Both the position numbers and the translations under genes were made by a program. DNA of 64,000 bases from Nostocoides sp. (GTDB taxonomy: Bacteria > Actinomycetota > Actinomycetes > Actinomycetales > Dermatophilaceae): positions 310,001 to 374,000 of the forward strand of contig JADJVJ010000006.1 in NCBI GenBank assembly GCA_016716625.1, given 5' to 3'. Below the pieces are notes generated by a model, which was not told where the DNA came from, did no database searches, and saw nothing but the letters and a program-made list of their open reading frames with translations. The number at the start of each line of letters is the position of its first letter. Position 1 is the first letter of the stretch. Of this stretch, positions 28,056 to 36,789 are shown piece after piece.

Positions 28056-28292
28056 GCGCCCGTGGCGCCGACCGACATACGGATGAGTAACAAAGCCAGC
28101 ATCATCCGTTCGGTCAGAGTCTGCGCGCCGATCATCCTCAGCGGGGGAAAAGGCGTTGGCATCCCAGGTCAGCGACCTACGATCGATCTGGGTCAGTTGC
28201 GGCCCGACCTGGCTCGTCCCCCCGGACTGGCCCTTCCTCTATCACCAACGACTTCGTGCGCGGCATTCTCAGGGGGCACGGAGAGGACTGAC

Positions 28293-30314
28293 GTGTTGCT
28301 TACCATGACCCGGGCCCGAGCCCTTGTGCTCGTCGCCTCCGTCGTCGCCGGACTCGCCGTCGTTGCCCCCATGGCTCAGGCCGAGTCCGCCCAGGGAGTT
28401 GCCACCACGGTGGCGCGCACCTGGAGTGCGAACGGTCGGGTCAACGCCATTCTCGATGTCGGCGGAGCGGTCATCATCGGCGGCGACTTCACCACCGTCT
28501 ACAGCCCCACCGGGGTGGCTTACCCGGCCGACCGGGTCGCCAAGTACATCCCCGCCACGGGTAGCTTCGACACCTCCTTCGCGGCCGCGGCGAACAACAC
28601 CGTCAAGGCGCTCACCCGCAGCGGATCCACCCTCTTCATCGGGGGTGACTTCACGACGATGAATGGCTCCGCGAGCGAGTCTCTCGCCGCGGTCGATCTC
28701 GCCACCGGTGCCTCGGTGAGCGGTTTCGCCGGTTCCACGAACATCGCCGTCGACGCGCTCACCGCGGCCGGCGGGTGGCTGTATGTCGGTGGCCCGTTCA
28801 CCAGCGTGACGGACAGCGCCGGCGCCTACGCCCGCAACTATCTTGCTCGGCTCGATCCCCAGACCGGAGCCTTCGACGCCGCCTGGGCACCCGTGGTCTC
28901 GGCCCGAGTCCGCTCCATGGTCACCAGCGGCGACGGCGCATCGGCCTACATCGGCGGCGACTTCACCACGATCGACGGTAAGGGCTCGCTCGGCCGGATC
29001 GGCAAACTCGACCCCGCGACCGGCGTTTGGGACCTCGGTTTCGTCTCCGGACCGACCAACCAGGGTGTCCGCTCCCCTGCCCTGGCCATGTCCCTGGAGG
29101 GCAACCATCTCCTCGTCGGCGCCGGCGGCTCCGGCGGTGGCTGCGCCCTGCTCGACGCGACGACCGGGACCACCCAGTGGAGCAAGCACGCCACCGGCGA
29201 CGTCACCGGCGCGGTCCTCAAGGGCAACTTCAGCTACTGCGGTGGCCACTTCGGTGGGGCGGCGTCCTTCGAAGGGCTCGATCGGAACAAGATCGCCTCC
29301 GTGGTGACCGCGACCGGGGCGATCACCACCTTCGCGCCCAACATCAACAGCGCCCTCGGCATCTTCTCCATGGGGGAGACCCCTGACGCGGTCTTCGTCG
29401 GCGGTGACTTCACCCGGATTGGCTCAAGCGCGCAGCAGGGCATCGGCATGTTCCGCGACCTTGATGCGCTCACCGTGCCCGCGGCCCCAGGCAACCTCAC
29501 CGCCATCGCCGGGGACCACCAGGTCGTGCTCAGCTGGGATGTGCCGGACACCGACGGCGGACAGCCGCTCAACCCGTATGTCGTGTACCGCCAGAGCGCG
29601 ACCGAGCCGCTGACCCAGGTTGCGGTCACCCGCCAGCCGACCTACGCCGACGGTTCCGCCCGGAACAACACGGCATACACCTACTACGTCACGGCGACGA
29701 ACCCGCAGGGTGCCTCGACGCTCTCCAACGGTGCCAGCGCGACCCCGCAGGCCGGGTTGCTGAACGCTCCGAGCGCCCCCCGCAGCCTCACCGTCACCCC
29801 GAGCTACGCCAAGCTCACGCTCACCTGGGCTGCGCCGACCTCCACCGGTGGCTCGCCCCTCCTGGGCTACCGGCTCTACCGGTCGACGGTCTCAGGTGAG
29901 GGGGAGCTGCTTGCCACGCTCGACCCTGCAGCCCTGAGCTACGTCGACACAGCCGTCGTCATCGGGACGCGGTACTACTACCAGATCGCCGCGTTCAACG
30001 CGATCGGGCAGGGGCCCATCACGTCGGAGAAGTCCGGCGTGCCGGCAACCGGTGTCCCCGGCGCACCCGTGCTCACGGCGAACACCTCGGTCTACCCCAT
30101 CGTGTTGAACTGGACGCTGGCCAATGGGGGCGCCGCTCCGGTGTCGAAGTACCAGATCACTCGGGACGGGGTCCGCCGGGCCACCCTCGGTGCGGTGAGC
30201 TCCTACACCGACACCACGGCCCTGCACGGCGTGAGCTACGTCTACCGGATCCGGGCGTGGAACTCCTTCGGTTGGGGCCCGTACTCCCCGCCGATCACGG
30301 TCGTCGTCCCGTAA
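28293..30314 (+). CDS. Secreted beta-propeller protein with three FN3 domains
   Basis: 673 residues from GTG at 28293 (GGAGAGGA upstream; ATG at 28305 also possible). Signal peptide to about residue 33 (...APMAQAES). Residues ~40-390 carry at least four blades with IIGGDFTTV, FIGGDFTTM, YIGGDFTTI and FVGGDFTRI, like delta-60/DUF5122 repeats. Three fibronectin type III domains follow at ~396-485, 490-580 and 583-673. No anchor is seen. Related in its propeller to the two proteins at 1363-7928 but without malectin. It probably binds or organises the extracellular polymer. A 237-bp leader separates it from ST4. Confidence 0.8.
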   Translation: MLLTMTRARALVLVASVVAGLAVVAPMAQAESAQGVATTVARTWSANGRVNAILDVGGAVIIGGDFTTVYSPTGVAYPADRVAKYIPATGSFDTSFAAAANNTVKALTRSGSTLFIGGDFTTMNGSASESLAAVDLATGASVSGFAGSTNIAVDALTAAGGWLYVGGPFTSVTDSAGAYARNYLARLDPQTGAFDAAWAPVVSARVRSMVTSGDGASAYIGGDFTTIDGKGSLGRIGKLDPATGVWDLGFVSGPTNQGVRSPALAMSLEGNHLLVGAGGSGGGCALLDATTGTTQWSKHATGDVTGAVLKGNFSYCGGHFGGAASFEGLDRNKIASVVTATGAITTFAPNINSALGIFSMGETPDAVFVGGDFTRIGSSAQQGIGMFRDLDALTVPAAPGNLTAIAGDHQVVLSWDVPDTDGGQPLNPYVVYRQSATEPLTQVAVTRQPTYADGSARNNTAYTYYVTATNPQGASTLSNGASATPQAGLLNAPSAPRSLTVTPSYAKLTLTWAAPTSTGGSPLLGYRLYRSTVSGEGELLATLDPAALSYVDTAVVIGTRYYYQIAAFNAIGQGPITSEKSGVPATGVPGAPVLTANTSVYPIVLNWTLANGGAAPVSKYQITRDGVRRATLGAVSSYTDTTALHGVSYVYRIRAWNSFGWGPYSPPITVVVP

Positions 30315-30336
30315 CCCTCTCTCCCCCGGTCCCGCA

Positions 30337-30385
30337 ATCGTGTGAGTCTGCTGCTGCCGCCATGGCAGCAGCAGACTCACACGAT
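30337..30385. terminator. Long perfect hairpin between convergent genes
   Basis: A 22-bp perfect stem (30337-30358 with 30364-30385) with a 5-nt loop. The arm starts ATCGTGTGAGTCTGC. It lies between the convergent propeller-FN3 gene and a GT4 gene. There is no long U-tract, so it probably acts in both directions or as a REP-like element. Confidence 0.65.
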
Positions 30386-30402
30386 CGTGCACGGGGACAT
30401 GC

Positions 30403-30450
30403 AGAACCGCCCCGGACGGTGTAGGGATCCGTTCCGAGGCGGTTCTTTTA
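30403..30450 (+). terminator. Rho-independent terminator
   Basis: Stem AGAACCGCC (30403-30411) pairs with GGCGGTTCT (30438-30446), followed by TTTA. Better U-tract than the hairpin just upstream; terminates plus-strand transcription from the propeller-FN3 gene. Confidence 0.7.
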
Positions 30451-30490
30451 TGGGGTTCCGGAAGACGTCCTCAGCGGGACGCCACCCCGG

Positions 30491-31828
30491 TCAACGGCGG
30501 CCGGTGACCGTGCCGTAGACGCTGGCGAGCTCCTCGGCCGCCACAGTCCAGCTGTACGGCTTGAGCAGGTACTCGACCTCATCGCGAGCGGCCGAGTGGG
30601 CCCGAGCAGTGTCCTGGAGCACGGCCCGCAGCGCGTGCGCCAGGCTCTGGGCGTCACCGTGGACGAAGAGTTGGTGCCCGCCACAGGAGCACTCGTCGAG
30701 GACCTCCTTGTGCGGCGGGATGTCGCTGGCCACCACTGGAATGCCGTAGGAGATCGCCTCGAGCAGGGTCAGCGGAAGACCCTCGAGGTCGGAGGGCTGC
30801 ACGAACACGGCAGCGTTGCTGTAGACCGCCTGCAGGTCCGCACCGTGCACGTAGCCCGGGAAGACGATCCGGTCGTCACCGGCCGCGGCCGCACGCAGCG
30901 TCGCGACATACTCGTCGGTGAACGAGGAGCCACCGACGATGGCGACCTTGAGGTTCTGGGGGACGCTCTTCATGGCCTCGACGAGCAGGTCGGGGCGCTT
31001 CTCCGGAACGACCCGGCCGACGAAGAGGACGTAGCCTCCGGGGGTCAGGCCGAACTCGTCCACGAGCCACTGCGGGAGCTCGCCCGGCGCCGGCGCGGCC
31101 ACCCCGTTGGGGATGTAGCGAGCGTCGGCAGCGAACTGGGTGTCGTAGTGCTCGGCGAGCGTCTTGCTCACGGTGACCACCTGGTCCGGGACGTGCCCGC
31201 TCATCCAGTGCGCGAGGCCGAGGATCTTGCTGGCCAGACCTCCCCACTTGGCGCGCTCATTGTCGAGTCCGTGGACGGTGAGGACGACCTTCTGCCGACC
31301 GAGGAACCGCGGCAGCGGAGCCGCCAAGCCCGGGCCCATCGCGTGATAGTGAATGACGTCGGCGCCGGTGGCCATCGCGTGGATGGTGGAGGTGATCGAG
31401 TGCACGATCGCGTCGAGGTGCTTGCTGTTGATCGTCGGCGTGGTGACCAGGCGGATGCCCTGGTGGCTCGCCGGGATCGGCGCGCCCTCGCTGTAGGACT
31501 TCCGGCAGTATGCCATGACCTCGACGTCACCGCGCTCGGCGAGAATGGCGCCGAGCTTCTCCACGTGGTGTTCGACACCGCCGAAGGTCGCCGGGAGGCC
31601 CTTCTGGCCGATCATGGCGACCTTGATGGGGCCGGTGCGACGCCGGCGACGAAGCACCCGGCGAGTGCGCACCGGGGTGGCGGGCGCCGCGGCCGGAGCA
31701 GTGGTAGGAGCGGCCGGGGCGGGCCGAAGCGGCGTCTCGACAGCGGTGGCCGCGTGGGGCTGGACGGTCGGAACATCGAGGCTCGCGATGCCCCCCCGGG
31801 CGCGCGAAGGCAGGACGGAAAAAGCCAT
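30491..31828 (-). CDS. GT4-family glycosyltransferase with Pro/Ala-rich N-terminal extension
   Basis: 445 residues. A ~65-residue Pro/Ala/Thr-rich, then Arg-rich, extension (RRVLRRRRRTG) precedes the GT-B fold, which starts KVAMIGQKGLPATFGGVEHH. The donor domain has LFVGRVVPEKRPDLLVEAM and an E-x7-E motif in DLEGLPLTLLEAISYG. The GQKGxPATFGGVE start is typical of a GT4 group in exopolysaccharide clusters. AGGGG precedes the ATG. The basic tract may anchor the enzyme to the membrane. It follows cysN with a terminator between, so it has its own promoter in 31829-31989. Confidence 0.87.
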   Translation of the reverse strand: MAFSVLPSRARGGIASLDVPTVQPHAATAVETPLRPAPAAPTTAPAAAPATPVRTRRVLRRRRRTGPIKVAMIGQKGLPATFGGVEHHVEKLGAILAERGDVEVMAYCRKSYSEGAPIPASHQGIRLVTTPTINSKHLDAIVHSITSTIHAMATGADVIHYHAMGPGLAAPLPRFLGRQKVVLTVHGLDNERAKWGGLASKILGLAHWMSGHVPDQVVTVSKTLAEHYDTQFAADARYIPNGVAAPAPGELPQWLVDEFGLTPGGYVLFVGRVVPEKRPDLLVEAMKSVPQNLKVAIVGGSSFTDEYVATLRAAAAGDDRIVFPGYVHGADLQAVYSNAAVFVQPSDLEGLPLTLLEAISYGIPVVASDIPPHKEVLDECSCGGHQLFVHGDAQSLAHALRAVLQDTARAHSAARDEVEYLLKPYSWTVAAEELASVYGTVTGRR

Positions 31829-31989
31829 GGAAAATGCACCCCTGCATGAAGTGGTCGGACTCCCCTACGAAACCCGTCTTCCCCCATAGTAATCGTCACC
31901 CTCTCGTCACCTGCCGGCCACATCAGCATGTTGGGCGAACGGCGAACGAATCTCATCCGTTCGGATGAGGGCTATTGGCCGGTATGGCG

Positions 31990-32021
31990 AAGGGCCCGGT
32001 CCACGAGTGGACCGGGCCCTT
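31990..32021 (-). terminator. Hairpin terminator after cysN
   Basis: A 14-bp perfect stem, AAGGGCCCGGTCCA against its complement, with a CGAG tetraloop, 23 bp beyond the cysN stop. Only a short T pair follows on the minus strand. Confidence 0.7.
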
Positions 32022-32043
32022 CGTCGAGTCCCCCGACGTGGGG

Positions 32044-33294
32044 CTACTGGTTGTGAATCATGCCCGCCGCGACGGTGCGGTTGGTGCCCTCGTCGATGAG
32101 GACGAACCCGCCGGTGGTGCGGTTCTGACCGTAGTCGTCGCAGAGCAGCGGAACGGTCGTGCGCAGCCGCACCCGGCCGATCTCGTTGAGGGCAAGGCTG
32201 GTGGCCTCCTCGTCCCGGTGGAGGGTGTTGACGTCGAGCCGGTACTGCAGGTCCTTGGCGATCGTCCGAGCCATCCGGGTGGTGTGCTTGATGGCGTACT
32301 TCTTGCCCACCTGGAAGGTGGCCGTCTCGTCCATCCAGCAGATCATCGCGTCGATATCCTGGGTCACCGTCGGTTGGTTGTGCGGCCGGCAGATCATGTC
32401 GCCCCGGGAGATGTCGATCTCATCCTCGAGGCGGATGGTCACCGACATGGGCGGGAAGGCCTGATCGACCTCCTTGCCGGCAACCTCGACGCTGGCGATC
32501 CGCGAGGTGAAACCCGACGGCAGGACCATGACGTCGTCGCCCTTCTTCAGCACACCGCCCGCGATCTGCCCGGCATAGCCCCGGTAGTCGTGGTACTCGT
32601 CCGAGATCGGCCGTACGACATACTGCACCGGGAACCGGGCGTCGATGAGGTTGCGGTCGCTCGCCACATGGACGTGCTCGAGGTGGTGCAGCAGGCTGGG
32701 CCCGTCGTACCACGGCATGTGCTCGGAGCGGTCGACCACATTGTCCCCGCGCAGCGCGGAGACCGGGATGACCTCGAGGTCACGCACCCGCAGCTTGGTG
32801 GCAAACGCGGTGAACTCCTCGTGGATGTTGTTGAAGACCTCCTGGCTGAAGTCGACCAGGTCCATCTTGTTGACCACGAGGACCAGGTGCGGCACCTGGA
32901 GCAGGGTGGCGAGGAAGGCGTGCCGACGACTCTGCTCGACCAGGCCCTTGCGGGCGTCTACCAGGATGAGCGCGAGGTCGGCGGTCGAGGCCCCGGTCAC
33001 CATGTTGCGGGTGTACTGGATGTGCCCCGGAGTGTCCGCGATGATGAACTTCCGCTTGGGGGACGCAAAGTAGCGGTAGGCGACATCGATGGTGATGCCC
33101 TGCTCGCGCTCGGCGCGCAGTCCGTCGGTGAGGAGTGCCAGATTGACGTTCTCGTCACCGCGCTCCTTGGAGACCCGCTCGACCGCGTCGATCTGGTCCT
33201 CGAAGACCGTCTTGCTGTCATACAGAAGCCGCCCGATGAGGGTGCTCTTGCCGTCGTCGACCGAACCGGCCGTGGCGAAACGCAGAATGTCCAT
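32044..33294 (-). CDS. cysN: Sulfate adenylyltransferase subunit 1 (GTPase)
   Basis: 416 residues, an EF-Tu-like GTPase: G1 GSVDDGKSTLIGRLL, G3 DTPGHIQYTRNM and G4 NKMDL, then two beta-barrel domains. GTP hydrolysis drives APS formation by the CysD partner. It ends after the third domain (DEGTNRTVAAGMIHNQ), so there is no fused APS kinase; that activity is the separate cysC at 12935. Starts 2 bp after cysD. Operon order cysQ, cysD, cysN. Confidence 0.96.
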   Translation of the reverse strand: MDILRFATAGSVDDGKSTLIGRLLYDSKTVFEDQIDAVERVSKERGDENVNLALLTDGLRAEREQGITIDVAYRYFASPKRKFIIADTPGHIQYTRNMVTGASTADLALILVDARKGLVEQSRRHAFLATLLQVPHLVLVVNKMDLVDFSQEVFNNIHEEFTAFATKLRVRDLEVIPVSALRGDNVVDRSEHMPWYDGPSLLHHLEHVHVASDRNLIDARFPVQYVVRPISDEYHDYRGYAGQIAGGVLKKGDDVMVLPSGFTSRIASVEVAGKEVDQAFPPMSVTIRLEDEIDISRGDMICRPHNQPTVTQDIDAMICWMDETATFQVGKKYAIKHTTRMARTIAKDLQYRLDVNTLHRDEEATSLALNEIGRVRLRTTVPLLCDDYGQNRTTGGFVLIDEGTNRTVAAGMIHNQ

Positions 33295-33296
33295 GT

Positions 33297-34211
33297 TTAG
33301 AAGTACCCCTCACGCTTGCGGTCTTCCATGGCCGCCTCGCTGAACTTGTCGTCGCCGCGGGTCGCGCCGCGCTCGGTGATCCGAGTCGTCGCCACCTCGT
33401 CGACGACCTTGTCGATGGTGTCGGCGTCGGACTCGACCGCGGCCGTGAGGCTCGCGTCGCCGACGGTGCGGTAGCGAACGCGCATGGTCTTGACCTGCTC
33501 GCCCTCCTTGGCCGTGATGAACTCGTTGACGGCGAACAGCATCCCGTTACGGTCCACGACGTCGCGGTCGTGCGCGTAGTAGATCGAGGGCAGTTCGATC
33601 TCTTCACGGCGGATGTAGTGCCAGATGTCGAGCTCGGTCCAGTTCGAGAGCGGGAAGACCCGGATCGTCTCGCCGGGGTGCACCTTGCCGTTGTAGACCG
33701 ACCACAGTTCGGGCCGCTGGTTCTTGGGATCCCACTGGCCGAACTCGTCACGGAAGGAGTAGATCCGCTCCTTGGCGCGGGCCTTGTCCTCGTCGCGGCG
33801 GGCGCCACCAAAGATCGCGCTGTAGCCGCCCTTCTCCAGGGCGTCGAGCAGGACCGGGGTCTGGATCCGGTTGCGGGTGCCGTCCGGTGGCTGAACGACC
33901 GTGCCTGCGTCGATGGCGTCCTGGACCTTTGCGACCACGAGGTTGACCCCGAGTTCGGACACCCGACGGTCCCGGTAGTCCAAGACCTCGGCGAAGTTGT
34001 GTCCGGTGTCGACGTGCAGCACCGGGAAGGGGACGCGCGCCGGGTGGAAGGCCTTGGCGGCAACGTGCAGCATGACGATCGAGTCCTTGCCGCCGGAGAA
34101 GAGAAGGACAGGCTTCTCGAACTCGGCGACCACCTCGCGCATGATGAAGATGGCCTCGGCCTCCAAGGTGTCCAGCTGGCTCAGCTGGTAGAGGCCATGG
34201 GGTGTGCTCAC
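33297..34211 (-). CDS. cysD: Sulfate adenylyltransferase subunit 2
   Basis: 304 residues, an N-type ATP pyrophosphatase. The PP-loop is LLFSGGKDSIVML; HVDTGHNF and RRDEDKARAKERI are typical CysD landmarks. With CysN it converts sulfate and ATP to APS. GTG start overlaps the cysQ stop as GTGA. In this locus the APS feeds the APS kinase and four sulfotransferases; no reductive branch gene is present. Confidence 0.96.
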   Translation of the reverse strand: MSTPHGLYQLSQLDTLEAEAIFIMREVVAEFEKPVLLFSGGKDSIVMLHVAAKAFHPARVPFPVLHVDTGHNFAEVLDYRDRRVSELGVNLVVAKVQDAIDAGTVVQPPDGTRNRIQTPVLLDALEKGGYSAIFGGARRDEDKARAKERIYSFRDEFGQWDPKNQRPELWSVYNGKVHPGETIRVFPLSNWTELDIWHYIRREEIELPSIYYAHDRDVVDRNGMLFAVNEFITAKEGEQVKTMRVRYRTVGDASLTAAVESDADTIDKVVDEVATTRITERGATRGDDKFSEAAMEDRKREGYF

Positions 34212-34966
34212 GACTGGTGTCCCTCACTGGTCAGGTCGGCGATCGCGGCGAGGAGCATCTCGGCGATCTCTGGTCGGCAGATGAGCAGGTCGGGCAGCAG
34301 CGGGTCGGCGGAGTTGTACTCCAACGCGCTGCCGTCGATCCGGCTCGTGTGCAGTCCGGCAGCGGACGCCACGGCGACCGGTGCTGCGGAATCCCATTCG
34401 TACTGACCGCCAGCGTGGACGTAGGCATCCACGACATCGTCGAGCACGGCTGTGGCTTTGATGCCCGCGGAGCCCATCGGCACCAGCTCGGCCCCGAGGC
34501 GCTCCGCGAGCGCGGTGACGAAGGCCGGCGGCCGCGTCCGGCTCACCGCGAGGCGGATGGTCGACGGCATACCCTGCGGGCGGGCCGGCGGCGCGTCGGT
34601 GGCGAGGATGTCACCCCGGGCGGGGCGACCGACCGCGCCGGCGACGAGCTCCCCGGACTCCCAGAGGGCCACGTGGACCGCCCAGTCGTCTCGCGGAACC
34701 TCGCCGAACTCGCGGGTGCCGTCGAGCGGATCGACGATCCACACGCGCTGCGCGCTGAGCCGCACGTGGTCGTCCTTGCCCTCCTCGGAGAGGATGGCGT
34801 CCGCGGGCCTGGCCTCGCGCAGAGCCGCCATGAGCAGCTCGTGGGACTCGGCATCTCCGGCGGCGCGGAGCTCGGTGGCCTCGCCGCTCCAGCCCTCGCG
34901 CAACCGCAGGAGCAGATCGCCCGCACGCGAGGCGAGCTCGCGTGCCAGGGCATGGTCAGTCGTCAT
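34208..34966 (-). CDS. cysQ: 3'(2'),5'-bisphosphate nucleotidase
   Basis: 252 residues of the inositol monophosphatase superfamily. Metal-binding motif DPLDGTREF and second motif YEWDSAAPVAVASAAG are intact, with SEEG as the upstream Glu. CysQ removes the 3'-phosphate of PAP, the inhibitory by-product of every PAPS-dependent sulfotransfer, so co-expression with cysDN and location beside four sulfotransferases fit well. First gene of the cysQDN operon; GAGGGA lies before the ATG. Confidence 0.92.
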   Translation of the reverse strand: MTTDHALARELASRAGDLLLRLREGWSGEATELRAAGDAESHELLMAALREARPADAILSEEGKDDHVRLSAQRVWIVDPLDGTREFGEVPRDDWAVHVALWESGELVAGAVGRPARGDILATDAPPARPQGMPSTIRLAVSRTRPPAFVTALAERLGAELVPMGSAGIKATAVLDDVVDAYVHAGGQYEWDSAAPVAVASAAGLHTSRIDGSALEYNSADPLLPDLLICRPEIAEMLLAAIADLTSEGHQS

Positions 34967-35034
34967 GCGTTTTCCCTCACTGGTGAATCGTATCGGTCAA
35001 TCAGGCTCGGTTCGGCGAGCCCGCTATTTGGGCC

Positions 35035-36564
35035 TCAGTACGCTCCGGTCCCAGCGAGCACGGCCTTGACGGTGCGGACGAGGATCTGCGCGTCGAGGGC
35101 CAGCGACCAGTTGTCGACGTACCAGAGGTCGAGGCGGACCGAGTCCTCCCAGGACAGGTCGCTGCGGCCGGACACCTGCCAGAGGCCGGTCATCCCGGGG
35201 CGCACCCGCAGGCGGCGCATGGCGTCGTCCTCGTAGGTGTCCACCTCGCTCTTGAGCGGCGGGCGCGGCCCGACCAGGGACATCTGACCCATGACGACGT
35301 TGAAGATCTGCGGAAGCTCGTCCAGGGAGTACTTGCGCAGCACACCGCCAACCCGGGTGATCCGCGGGTCCTTGCGCATCTTGAAGAGCGTCTCGTTGCC
35401 GTCGTGTGCTGCGGCGAGCTCGGCGAGCTTGACCTCGGCGTCGACGCACATCGAGCGGAACTTGATCATCGTGAACATCCGGCCGCCCTCGCCGACGCGG
35501 GGCTGGCGGAAGAACACCGGTCCACGATCGTCGAGCTTGATCAGGGCCGCGATGACCAGCAGCACCGGCGAAAGAACCAGGAGAATGCCCAGTCCGACGA
35601 AGCGGTCGAAGAACGCCTTGGCGCGGTAGCGGACCCCGCTGGTGAACGGACGCTCGACGTGGAGCATGGGCAGGCCCTCGGCGCGCCGCATGCTCAGCCG
35701 CGGACCGGCGACCTCGACGATGCCCGGGGAGACCAGGAGGTCGACGCCCCGCTGCTCCAGGCTCCAGCCGAGTCGGCGCAGCGCATGTCCGGCGAGGTCG
35801 GGGTGGCTGGACACGGCGACCACGTCGGCGCCGAGTTCGTCGACGGCACTGAGGGTCTCGTATGGCGTGCCGATGACCTTGATGCCCTGCATCTCGGGGG
35901 CGTTGAGGGCCGGGCTGTCGAGGTCGGAGACGCAGGCGGCAACGACCTTGAGGCCGATGGTCTCGGGGTCGCGGCGGATCTGCTTGACCATTTCGGCAAC
36001 AGTGTCGGCGCGTCCGACGACCACGGTGTCCTGGAGCTTCTCGCCGCGGCGACGGGCCCGGGCGATGTTCTGTCGAAGGAGCCAGCGACCGAGGACGGTG
36101 CCGAGGACGAGGACCGGAACCGCGAAGAGGACGAAACCGCGGGACGCCTCGAGTTTGAAGGCGTAGGACAGGAAGGCGACCACGGCGACGAAGAGCAGCC
36201 CGGCCCGGGTCACCGTGCGGTACTCGTCCGTGCCGGCGCCGATGTACCGGCGGGCGTAGGCACCGGAGCGCACCAGGGCAAGCACCCAGAGGACGGGGAC
36301 GGCGAGCGCGGCCAGGTCGATAGCGCTCCCGAAGAAGGAGGCGTCGTTGCCGAAGAAGAAGTGGCGCAGGCCGGAACCGACGATGACGGCGAGGATGGCG
36401 ACAAGGACGTCGAGGACCAGTGCGCGGCGCAGCTGCTTGCGCTGCCACGGACGCAGCCGGTGGGTGACGAGCGCGTGACCATAGTCGGAAAGGTCGACGT
36501 GCTGCTCCTGCCGTTCGCGGCGCCGGTCCCGGTTCGGGACGAGCGTGCTCAGGTCAACACTCAT
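35035..36564 (-). CDS. Polyprenyl glycosylphosphotransferase (WbaP/CpsE type)
   Basis: 509 residues from MSVDLSTLVPNRDRR. Four to five TM helices at ~45-165, a nucleotide-binding-like CoA-binding region (~180-290), one more hydrophobic hairpin (~325-350) and the C-terminal bacterial sugar transferase domain: FFRQPRVGEGGRMFTMIKFRSM in part, RKYSLDELPQIFNVV, SLVGPRPPL and RPGMTGLWQVSGRS. It starts repeat-unit synthesis by moving a sugar phosphate onto undecaprenyl phosphate. The nearest locus gene to pth; 68 bp separate it from cysQ. Confidence 0.92.
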   Translation of the reverse strand: MSVDLSTLVPNRDRRRERQEQHVDLSDYGHALVTHRLRPWQRKQLRRALVLDVLVAILAVIVGSGLRHFFFGNDASFFGSAIDLAALAVPVLWVLALVRSGAYARRYIGAGTDEYRTVTRAGLLFVAVVAFLSYAFKLEASRGFVLFAVPVLVLGTVLGRWLLRQNIARARRRGEKLQDTVVVGRADTVAEMVKQIRRDPETIGLKVVAACVSDLDSPALNAPEMQGIKVIGTPYETLSAVDELGADVVAVSSHPDLAGHALRRLGWSLEQRGVDLLVSPGIVEVAGPRLSMRRAEGLPMLHVERPFTSGVRYRAKAFFDRFVGLGILLVLSPVLLVIAALIKLDDRGPVFFRQPRVGEGGRMFTMIKFRSMCVDAEVKLAELAAAHDGNETLFKMRKDPRITRVGGVLRKYSLDELPQIFNVVMGQMSLVGPRPPLKSEVDTYEDDAMRRLRVRPGMTGLWQVSGRSDLSWEDSVRLDLWYVDNWSLALDAQILVRTVKAVLAGTGAY

Positions 36565-36789
36565 CTGCCACAACCCCTGTGTACTCGTGCGAACATTCGG
36601 CCCGGCGATGACGCCCCTGCGCGTCACCTGCCGGCCGATCGGCGTCCCGGATTTCGGGTGCCACTGCCGTGGGCAGCGATGCCAATCTACTCGGGGAGGA
36701 GTTGCCGCCGCGGCCGAAGATACGCAATTGCCGGGTGGAATGGCCGAACGGACGACACCGCCTCGGACGCTTACCTGACCACCGGTCGC

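Noticed and set aside
12808..36789. Mobile element carrying the polysaccharide locus
   Set aside because: No integrase, transposase, att-like direct repeat or tRNA at either edge, and no obvious GC shift.
36565..36789. Small gene in the 225-bp gap before the WbaP-type gene
   Set aside because: Short open frames there lack ribosome sites and recognisable content; treated as promoter region.
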